Below, piece after piece: positions 9,007 to 21,000 of a stretch of 64,000 nt of DNA. The DNA is from Maribacter sp. MJ134 (GTDB lineage: Bacteria; Bacteroidota; Bacteroidia; Flavobacteriales; Flavobacteriaceae), in contig NZ_CP034570.1 of NCBI RefSeq assembly GCF_003970695.1, forward strand, positions 3,038,001 to 3,102,000, in the 5' to 3' direction. The translations under genes and the position numbers were made by a program. The notes beneath the pieces were generated by a model. The model ran no database searches. It had not been told where the DNA came from and saw nothing but the letters and a program-made list of their open reading frames with translations. Numbering within the stretch: position 1 is the first letter of the stretch; each line of letters starts with the position of its first letter.

Positions 9007-12000
9007 CTATCTGTATAAGGTAAAATGTCCAACAAATTCTCTGTTGTCCTCGTCTCCGTTAAGCTTTATAACATACCAATAATCACCTGTGGGGAGTTCG
9101 CTTTGGTTGTACAGACCATCCCATCCGGCATCATTTAAGCCCATTCGGTAAACCTCCCTACCATAACGATCAAAAATGATGGTTAGTATCTGTGGAAAGG
9201 CTTCTTGATTTCTTGGTAACCAAGCGTCGTTTTGACCATCACCGTCAGGGGTAAAGAAATTTGGTATCTCTATGTCTATGAACTCCATAAAAATATTGGC
9301 TTGAGCCTCACATCCGTTATCGTCCACCACAGTTACAACGTAGGTATCCGTTCTTCTAATAATGAAGGTATTTTCGTCTCCATTATCCCTATCGTCAAAA
9401 TAGAAGGTGTATCCTTCTCTTCCTCCTTCTGCAGTTGCCGTAATTTCATTAATTCCACTCTGCTCTAATGTTAAGGTAAGTGGCTCAAAGTTTTCTATCT
9501 CAAAATCAAAGGTTTGAACACATCCGTTGGCGTGCGCTATTGCTATATAATGCATTCCCGGAGCGGAATTCCTAAAATCTGGATTGAGTTGCATATCTGC
9601 GGGGTCTGTCGAATCTAACGCATATAACACATCCCCTATTATTGTTTGGTCTTCTAGGGTAATGTTTACATAATTGTCCGGTGTGTCACTAGAGCATTCG
9701 TATATAGGTTCAACGGAAGCGTTTAAGTTAACCCCTGGGGTAATATCTACAACAATATTTGCCTCACAACCATTGGCATCCCTTACGAAAACCAAATAAT
9801 TATCCCCTGGCAGACCATTGAACACCGTTCTGTCCTGTACATAGTCCGCATCGCTATTAGAATTTAGACTTGTGCTATAAGGAGCTGTTCCGCCTGTAAT
9901 ATTCAATGTAATTGAACCATCGCTATTTCCTTCACATACCTCTGGAAGTATAGTGGCGTCTATTTGCAGTACCGTAGGCTCGGTAATCGTGTACTGTAGT
10001 TGTTCAAAACATCCGTTCTGATCTTGTGCAATGACTGTATAGTCTCCCGGTGCTAAGTCCGTAAACGTATTTTCACTATCAAATTGGTTTAGGTTAGGTG
10101 AAATTGCATATTGATATCCTCCTGCGCCGCCAGCAAGCGTCACCGTAATGCTTCCATCTTCTTCCCCAGCACAGCTAACATTTATGATATTTTCAGTGTA
10201 GCTCAAAGGGACCGGTTCAATAATTTCTACACGCTCGGCAGAAACTGTACAATCTTCACTGGTCACATTCACAAAATAAACACCTGCCGACAACCCTGTA
10301 AATTCACCAAACATTTGAGGTCCGGCAATTCTTGAAGCAGTACTTAAGGAAACATCCGTATAAAGTTCGTATTGGTAATTTCCTAGTCCACCGGATGCAT
10401 CTGCATAAATAATGGCCGTACTTTCTCCCGTACAATTAATTACGGCCGCCGAACTATCAACATCCAAAATCAATGGCATAATAGGGTCTTCCGTGATTTC
10501 ATTGGACTCGATGGGGGCACAATTAAAGGAGTCTTGAACATAATAACTATACGTTCCTGCACCTATATTAGAGAACACATGGGTGTTTGGACCATTTACT
10601 TCATTAAACGCACTGAACGTTATTCCGTCCACACTAAAAGTATAGGGGCCTGTGCCACCTGTGGCTATCAACTCCAATTCTGCCTGTGTGGCACAGGTTA
10701 ACGCACTTGTTCTAATCAATTGGGCGGAAACCTCCGTTGGATCAATAATTTGAATTCTATTTGACTCTGCTGCGCAGTTATTGTCGTCCATAACCGTAAC
10801 GCTGTAGAATCCTGCGCCCAGATTGTCAAAAGTCGCAGATGCCTGTGGAACAGATATGGGCTGAGCAGTTGTGCTGGTCATATCTGGATACACATTTAAC
10901 TGATATTGATAGATAGGTGTTACGTTCCTAGCCCCGACCGAAGCTGTAATGGAAGCCGTATCATCACCATAACATACCAAGGTGCTGGCAGAAATGGTCG
11001 GAACGATATCATCCGGACGAATCAGGGTAATATTTCCAGTGTCGGTATATATACATCCAAAGGTATCCTCCACTACTATATCAAAATCTCCTGCAGACAA
11101 GTTGGTGAACAAGAAAGCACTAACATTGGTTTGTACGTTCGGAGCTTGACCTGTCGTAGTATTTATCAAAGTAATGGTATAAGGTCCGTTTCCTCCCTCT
11201 GGGTTCACCAGAATACTACCTTGGTCATTAGAACAGCTTACGCTAGATTCTATGCTGATTACAGCACTTATTGGAGCTTCAGGAGCTATAATGGTAATAA
11301 CATTAGAATTTTCAACACAGAATGGCGCTTGGGTTTGCGTAATCCTCACATAATAAGAGCCGCCTGGAAGACCTGTTATCGGAGGTAATGCAGTACTCGT
11401 ATTTCCGCTGCCGAGTTGCCCCGCAATAGGATTGTTGTTCGCATTGAATACTTGATAATCATAAGTCCCCACGTAATCTGTGATATTTACACTGAAGCTT
11501 CCGTCATCAATACCATTATTTAAGCATTCCTCATCCGTAAGTTTCGTGGCAACCACCTGCATCTCCAATGGTTCTTCAATGGTATGTACCGTATCAATCG
11601 TACATCCTGTGTCCAAATTGGTAATACTTATGCTATAATTGCCGGCCCCTAGCCCTGTGAAGAGACCCGTGTTATTACTGTCCGTGTATGTCACGTTGAT
11701 ACCATTAATCACAAAGTTTAGGTTTGGTGTCGACAAGGGCGGGTTAATCGTAAGATTTACCTGAATTTGAGCGTCATTACCTGGATTACAAGTAACAGGA
11801 GCTATATCCGTGATTACCGGATCACTAATCTCAACAAACTGGTCTATAGTTGCGTTAACTGCTGGGCTAGCACATCCATTGTCATCAAAAGCTGTTATTT
11901 CATAATCGCCTCCCGCATAATTAGTTTCTACATAAACAGCATTTGGACCATCCTGAACCACGGTTGCCGTAGTTGTATTTACAAATCTATACCTCACGAA

Positions 12001-15000
12001 ATTGTTAGAGCCTCCTGACAGTGTTGAAGTGTCCACAGAGATACTTGCCGTGTTTGCATTATTGCTCACGGTACATGCAAATTGCTGTGTGTTTGCCGTA
12101 AAGCTAGAAACTACGTTAGGTTGTGTAATGGTCTGTGTAATGTCTCTGCTACATCCGTTTGGAGATTCTACTCTTATCGTGTAGGTAATACCCGCAATGG
12201 AACCTTCCAAACCAGTGAAAACCGCTGTTGCATCCGTATTACTTGAAGCGTTTATCGGGAACGTAGCGCTACTGCCTGGGCCAGCTATAATAATAAACGT
12301 GTAAGGTCCTATTCCATTATCAGGAATAGCGTTGACGCTAATCGTACCATCGTCAGCTCCGTTACACGTCACATCTGTAAAGTCATCAATAACAATGTTC
12401 GGTACAACAGCGGGTTCCAATCGCTGTGTTATTGTGCTACTACAGTTATGGCCAGTTGCTGTATCGGTAATCGTAAATACATAATCCCCTACCATAGTCA
12501 GGTTTGTGAACGTCGCCGTTGCACTTCCTAAAACTGCGGGTTGTGGTGTAGAAGCATCGGGGAAAGTAACAGTATAATTAAATGTTCCAGAGCCTCCGGT
12601 CTGCGTTATCGTAATTTCTCCTCCAGAATTACAATCGATTGTTTTATCAATATCGGCCCTTGGAGAAATAACTTCATATAAAATCGCAGCCGATGTTGTC
12701 GCGGCACAAGTAAGTTGGTCGGTTATCTGTACCTCATAAGATCCAGCACCTAATCCAGTAAACGTTGTGGTCGCCTGTGGCGCTCCAAACAAGCTTCCAT
12801 TTCGCAATAATTGGTACGTGTAATTACTTCCCTGACCTCCTGTAACTCCTACTACCTCAATCTCTCCAGAGAAATCCGTACAATTTCCTTGGTTAACCTG
12901 TAAGTTCGCGGAGATAGGCTCAGGGTTTATTAGTGTTACATCGGTTAATCGTTGCATACAATCGTTCTGATCCTTAATCCAGACCTGATAATCCGTTCCG
13001 GGCGTAGCTGAACCTGCAAGACCTGTAAATCTTGGGTTGTTCACAAAGCTTCCTACTGTCGGTGATGGGTCTGTAGCTAAGGCAACAAAATAGGTGTACG
13101 TTCCCCAACCTCCTTGCGCATCGATAATTTCAATTACGCCATCATTAAAGGCACAAGTAATAGGTTCTACTTGCGTATTTCCTGTTATGGGACCGTTAGG
13201 ACCAGCAATAGCGAAGAAATCTGTTGTAGTACAATTGGGGTTGCTATCTTGGACAATATCTACCCTATATTCACCCTCTCCTAAAGCAAAAGGTGTTGTA
13301 GGGCCAACATTGGCAGACACTCCATTGGCACCGCCAATAAGAACATCATCTCCTAAGGAAACGGTTCCTTGAGAATTATATATCTGCCAAGAGAATCCTC
13401 CGGTATATGGGTTAATTGGGTCGTTGATGGTAAAACTCACCGAGCCATCTGTTCCATCACAAACAACATCAACAACTGTAGACGTTATTTCAAAATTATT
13501 GGGTTCACCTACCGTATGTGAAACTGGGACTATACAGTTGGTATTTACGTTTCTCACTTCAAAATTATGCGTTCCCGTACTTAAATTCGTAAAGGTGTTC
13601 GATGCTCCGAATACACCACTTGGCAGTTGTCTAAATTCGTAATTTGCCAAGCCTGCCGGTGTGCTTGAGTCCGTAAGCGACCCAAAGGCGTTTATGGTAA
13701 TATTCTCACCTGCAATACATGATATGGTTTGGTCTACTGTAATAGTAGCCGGCAATAATTCATCGAATGGAGCGATACTGGCCGACGCCGTCCCTTGGCA
13801 ACCGTTGTCATCAAAAACAATAATGGTGTAATCTCCGCCAAGAACATTGGTTTCGATATAGGTATCGTTAGTGCCATCTTGAACAGGTGTCACCAAATCC
13901 AAATTATTGAAGAATTGGTAACGTACGAATGTATTGGAACCTCCGGTTGCACTTTGAACAGAAATACTTGCATTGTTCTCGTTATTTCCGGTAGTACAAA
14001 CGAACTCTACAGGTATGTTCATGGTAACCGCTATGGCAGTTGGTTCACCAATAGGTATTGCCACACTGTTTGTTGGACAGTTATTGGAAGAAGATGCCGT
14101 AATGGTTACGATATATCCCGCTCCGGTTGTAGGTGCAAGACCAGTAAAGGTTGCGCTGGTATTCGTTGTGCTTGATGGGGTAATATTTACACTACTACCA
14201 TCTCTGTCAGTAATCTCAAAAGTATATGGCCCAATAGCATTATCAACAGCAGAAATAGTAATTGTACCATCGGTATCTCCATTACAGGTTACATCTGTGG
14301 TATCGATAGTATCAACTACAGGCTCTAATCTCGTTGGGACTTCAACGGTAAAGGTTCTCGCAGGACACGATGGTCGATTGTTATCATACACGGACACCGT
14401 ATACGTTCCCGGTGTAGACGTGGTCCATTCTTCCGGTGAGGTCAGGGTTGTTCTCGTTTCGTTTTCAGGTCCGGTAATCTCATAGTCATAAGAACCTGAA
14501 CCATCTGTAGCTTCAATGGTAATTACAGCATCCGGGCCATAGGGGTTTGGCACTGTTACGACAGAACAATCCAATAATTTTGTATTTGTTGCACTTGCTT
14601 GTAATACAGGGTATATTTCTGCAGTATCCGAAGCCGTACAACCATTAGCATCAATAATTGAAATAGTGTAGGAACCTACAGCTACGTTATTGAACATACC
14701 TCCATTGTCAACATATATTGTTCCTCCATCGATGGAATATAGATATGGTGCACTACCGCCGCTTGCGTTCACGGTAATTCCAAAGGGTGTTGCACAATTT
14801 GTCGTTGTTACGCTAGTAATCGTAGGACTTTGTGAAATATCCATGGACACGGTATGAGAAGGTAACGTGGTCACCGGACAATTATATTGATCAGCAATCT
14901 CTACAAGCACATTGAACGGTGTTGCCGTTGCATCAACTAAATTAGAAATAGGCACTTCTACTGGATTATCGGTTGTAACGATATCTGAAATAAAATTAGT

Positions 15001-18000
15001 GCTACTTAGAGTATACGTATATGTTCCTCCACCACCTTGCGGATTCTGGATTTCCACTAATCCCGGGTTGGCACAGGTTATATGTGAAAGTACGTTAGGG
15101 GTGAATGTTATAGGGTCTAGTTGTTCTACTTCTACGTTCTCACTTCCTATAACACAATTGTTCGGTGCGGCTCCTCTTATTTCTACGAAGTAGTCCCCCG
15201 TACCTAAATTTGCTGGAGTTGGTACCGTAAAGGAATCCCCTGAAACAAAGGTTCCTTCTGTGCCGGAGGTTATCAATGTTGGTGCTCCAATTGGAAGTGT
15301 ATCGTCCAAGCGATAAAAATCCCAATCAAAAGAACCGCCAAGTTCTCCAAGTGTTGTTTCTGTAACCGTATACGTAACTTGTCCGTTTGTAACTCCGTCA
15401 CAAGTGGGTGTTACATCTGCTGATATCTGTACGGGTGGTGGTGCAAGCGTGTTTACGTTTTGTGAACTCTGCCTCACACACGGACTAGAATCACGTACAT
15501 AAAACACATAAGTTCTTCCAGGCACAAGTCCGGTAAACACAAAGCTTCCTTCTCCTGCTGGCACGGTGTTACCACCAGAATCGACCGTTCCCCCTGGTTG
15601 CCACGTTGCAGATGCAGGATTAAAATTAACAGGGTTTTCCGAATAGGTGTATTCGTAAGGTGCTAGTCCCTCGGTACCTTGAACCGTAACCTGAAGATCG
15701 TTACAATCCACAATGATAGCAGAGATGCTAATATCGAGGTCATCCAAAGGATAAGGGATGGTATACCTTGGCAAATCGGTCTGGCAGTTAGTACCTACAA
15801 CTCTAATAGATGGTTCTACTTCTGTCCCTGATGTATATGCAGCTCCGACGAACGTATCGCTAGATTGCCAGTTTGAACCACCGTCGGCACTAAATTCTAA
15901 TGTGCCTAAGGTCAATGGATAATTGTCGAATTCAAAACCGTACATGTTTGGGTCAGGGTCGCAATTTACCGGTGCAATACCTATAATATCCGCTGTAAGC
16001 TCATCGGGATTGGTAATGGTCACCGGTGTTTCTGTTCTGTCACAACCATTTGCATCGGTAACGATAATCGTATAGTTCCCCGTGCCAAGGTTAAAATAGT
16101 TCTGGGTAGTCGCAACCACGTTCGTATTGGTCTGGTCGGATGCCCCGCCGTTGTCCAAATCGATAATTTCAATGGTATAAGGATTATCGCCCGCAGTAAT
16201 GTTCACTGCAATGGAACCTGTACCATCATGACATTCAGGAGCAGTAGGGGTGGCTGTATACGCTAAGGTAACCGCCGGTGCTACCGTTTCCGTGGTTGTA
16301 AATTCACAATGTGGGTCTATTCCGTTATTGTCCCACACATAAACATCGTAATCCCCATCGTTACCCGTAGTAACGGCAAACGTATTGGAAGCACCGAAGT
16401 CCGCAAGGACAGGAACGTTTCCTGTAGGCATGAATGCGTATACAAAATTGCCGTCTCCTCCCGTCGCGTTCACGGTAATACTACCATCCGCACAAGAGCT
16501 GATATCCACGACATCTATGGTTGCGTTAAGATTAGGGTCTAAGGAAACTGTTTGTGTATTGGAAGCCAATGGGCATCCAAACTGATCTCTAACTTCTACA
16601 TCATAACTACCGTTGGATAATCCTGTAAATGTATAGGTAACATCCGTTGCAATGGCAGGTGTTCTCCATGGCCCTCCGTCTATTCTAAATTGATATCCTC
16701 CGTTGCCTCCCGTAACGTTCACTACAATAGATCCGTCGTTATTACCAGTATAACATGCGGTAGGTACTGCATTAAACACAATGAGTTCTGGACCTGCTAC
16801 CGTGATTGCGTTATCTATGACGTCTTCACAATTATTACTATCCCTAACCCGAACTACATAGCTCTCCCCTGGGTTACTTACTGGAACATTATTGAAGATA
16901 GGTGAATTCTGATAAGGTCTTTCTACGGAAATAATAGATGCATAAGGCGCGGCAAGGTCTGCGTCATCACTGATTTCCAATTGATATTGATACGCCGGTG
17001 TACCTCCTGTAGTACTCGCTGTTATCGTTGCTCCCGAATTATTACAGGTAAAATCTGTTGTTATCGCAGCGCTGACATCAAGTGCCGTTGGCTCGGTTAA
17101 AACTTGACTTAGCGAAACTGTACATCCGGTTGGGTCATTTACATCTTGAACTACAATATTATGCGTTTGTGCATTAAGTCCGGCGATTGTTTGGGCCGTT
17201 GTAAATGGGCCTACAAAACCACCTCCGTTTATACTATATTCAAAACCACCAGCTCCGTAATTGTCGGCATCAATGGTAATGCTACCAGAAGCATCACCGT
17301 TACAATCTAAATTTTCAAAAGCCGTGACGGTAGCTTCAAAAGCGTTGCCATCTGCAATAATCACCGTGGTATCTACATGGCAATCTGGACTATAAGTAAC
17401 CCTTAACGTGTGCGTTCCTACTGCAATAGTATTGAAAATATTGGCTGAAACTCCTGGCCCTTGGGCTGCACCATCTAAAATGTAAATGAACGAACTATCA
17501 AAAGGTGTAACACTTACATTACCGGTCCCATCGCAATTATACACAACAGTATAATCTACTGTAGGCGCTACTGGTAAAGGAGCAATGGTAACATCGCTTA
17601 ACGTAATTTCACATCCTATCGCATTGGCGTCTCTAACGCTTATGGTATACGTGCCATCGGATAAATCCGTGAACGTATGACCGCCTGTAGTAGTGGTTGT
17701 CCACGAACCACTATTTAAACGATATTGATAGTCCCCAGAGCCACCCGCCGTTGGTGTAATACTTCCAACAGTGATTTGGCCAAGTTGAGCACAGGTATAG
17801 TCTTGTGTTTGTACTGCCTCTGCAACTAATTGGTCTGGTTGATTAACGGTAACAGGTATGGTCGTTGATTCGCATAAGTTTGCATCCCTTACTCTTACTT
17901 GATACGTACCTGCGCTTAAATTCGGAAAATTGGTGCCTGTACCATACGTTACCCCATTATCAATACTATAGGTAAACGGAGCTTGTCCTCCAGAATTGAC

Positions 18001-21000
18001 CAAGATGGCTATTGACCCATTACTGTCTCCAAAGCATGTAACGTCAGTTGGTGTTGGGGCAAAGTTAATTGGCGCATCCTGTGTAATTGTCAAAGCAAAA
18101 CTTTCTGAACAATAACCTGTGTTTCCACTATTGTCTCTTACATAAACATCGTAATTCCCTGCTGCAAAACCAGCCACTGGGTTTGTTGTGCTAAAATCTC
18201 CATTGACAGGGGTAGCGCCACTAGCAACAATGGCATAGGTATAGTTCCCGTCACCACCATTGGCGGTAATCGTTACCTCAGCTGATGTATCACAGGCAGC
18301 TATGTTCGGAGCCACAGCAGATACTGTTAAATTAGGTTCTATTGTAACCGTTTGTGTGGCCAAAGACAACGGGCATCCATTTTGGTCTCGTACATCTATA
18401 TCAAAAGAACCATCTGATAAGTTTTGGAAAGTGTAGGTCGTTGATGATGCCGGAGTAGGCGTTAACCATGGTCCTCCATCAATTCTAAATTGATATCCTC
18501 CATTACCATCCGTAACGTTTACTTGAATAGTGGCGTTGTTTCCTCCGTCGTAACAAGTCATCGGAACGGCATTGAACACTAATGGGTTCAATGGATTAAT
18601 GATTATTGATGTATCGATAACATCCTCACAATTATTTGCATCCCTAACGCGTACAACATAGGTGCCATCGGCTAAACCTGAAAATACCCGGTTAGTACCA
18701 TTCGTAGCAAAATCATAAGAGGCTACAGGTGTACCACCAACATTCTCAAGTTGATAGTTATAAACAGCTGTACCACCCGAGGCGTTCGCCGTAATCGTTG
18801 CCCCATTCGTACATGTTAGTGCTGTCGTAACATTTGCATTAACCTCAACGGCAGTTGGCTCCGTGATTAATGCGGATACGGATGTAGTACATGTAATTTC
18901 GTTCGCTTTTCTGATTAAAACCGTTTGGTTACCCGCTCCAAAAACCGCATTTGTAGTTACTGGTGAACTTGTAGATAAAATCCAATTTGTGCCTCCGTCC
19001 TCAGAATATTCAAACCCGGCAACCGAATCAAAATTCGCTACTTGAAAGGTGATTGTTCCATCACTCAACCCGTTACAGGATGCATTCGTAGAACTTTGCA
19101 AAGTACTTCCGAAAACTTGACCGGCAGCCACGGTTACCGGCGTTTCAACAGATAGTTCACAAACCTCCGGTATTTGAAAAATTTCTATGTCATCTAAAGC
19201 TAAATCGTTTCCATTATTCCCTATTTTTTCGGTTCTGATAACGAAATCCAGATTCGTGTTTGCTCCTGGATCTAAATCCGCCGTAAACAGAACCCAATCG
19301 TCAGGGCCTGTGTTCTTAGCAATATCACCAGTTCTTATGGATTGGATTACCGTTCCTCCGGTATCCACTATTTCAATGGTTAAATCCGGATCTAGTATAG
19401 TCCTCGTAGAAACAACGAGGTTAAAAATGTGAAGTGATATCCTTAAAGGTCTATTGGGAATAATATCATTTATAGGTTTGGTATAAATAATTTGTCCTGG
19501 ACTTGGTGTTCCTACGTTGATTACTAAAAATCTTCCGTCTGGATCTGAAGGATTTGTGTGGTCATTAGGGCTTATCCAAGCTCCGAAAGGCGCTACTATT
19601 CGATTGGTAACACTGTACTGAAAATCGTTAATATTTCTATTGGTATCTCCGCCACCAGCTGTACTTGTCGTCTGGTCCTCATACGCATATCCTCTTGTGT
19701 CCGGACTTGGTATGGTGCCATTTCCAACGCCAAAATCTTCTGATAAAAGCAAACTAGGAGTTGGTGGAGTCTGGGAGGTATAATAAGTGGTAACGGTATA
19801 GGTGCCAGGAGCTACGTTATTAAAAACATTGCTAGTAGGGTCTGGGGCATTGGGGACACCGTCTAACTCATATCTGTAATCGTACCCACTTATACTCGGC
19901 GAAGCCGTAATAGTACCCGTTCCATCACAGTTGTAGTTCACCTCAGGGGTCAAGACCACATTAGGAGGCGTGGGTAAATCCTCAACAGTAACGTTCATAG
20001 GGAACGAACATGCACTGTCCCTTACCAGGACTGTATAGTCTCCAGGAGGCAATACAGCGATTGAAGACGTTCCCCATGTGCTACCACCGTCAAAACTATA
20101 CTCATAGGGCGCATTACCTCCAACCACATTCGTAATACGTACTTCCCCTCCGTTAGGGTCACAAGTGGCATCTCTAGATACTCCTGCCGATGCACTTAAC
20201 GGAAATGGCTGATTCAGTACGTACTGTTGCGTAATATCACACCCGCTACTGTCAAGTACTCGGATATCATAATTTCCAGCGGATAACCCAACAAAATTAT
20301 GGGTAGGTTGGTAATTAGCTCCGTTATCGATACTGTATTGAAAAGGGGCTACTCCGCCTGTAATGTTGATGGTCAATTCTCCATCAGCATCACCTGAACA
20401 AGATGGCTGCACTTCGCTAATAGAATCAATGGTAAGTCCGCCATTATCAGCTATCGTAACCGGAGCCGAAATTCCATAACATCCATTCGCATCTAAAACT
20501 ATAAATTGATACGTTCCGTCTTCTCCTAGGAAGTATTCGTCGATTAAATCGTTGTCGGTATCTCTCCAACCAAAAGTAAACGTTGTCTCTGTTTGATAGG
20601 CATTAGGGTCAATATTATCTACTATTTGTTGTTCGGTTGGCGAACCTCCTGGGCTGTGCAATACTGTTCCGTCCTTGCTCCAAATGGCGTACTGGAAGTC
20701 CGGATTACCCTGACCTCCGGTTCTACTAAGTTCAATTGTACCTGCCGAACAGCCTATGTTGGCGGTGGTCAGTGCTGAAACCGTTGGGTCTGGAATACGA
20801 TTAACGGTTATGGATTGCACATCTATACATCCATCATCAGATCTTGTAATGATAAAATAATCGCCCTCGTTTACATTGAAGGTATGTGAATTATTAGGTT
20901 GTGCGGTTTCATCGTCAATAAAAGTGCCTCCTGGGTGTAATCCTTGATAAGGGTCGTTTGCAGGGGCAACGGGCGCAGCGGTACCATCATCCAGTCTTAG

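Noticed and set aside
13973..14485. Plus-strand ORFs inside sprB (for example 170 codons here and 185 codons at 23248-23805)
   Set aside because: They are antisense shadows of the repeat-rich sprB frame with no start context or recognisable domains.
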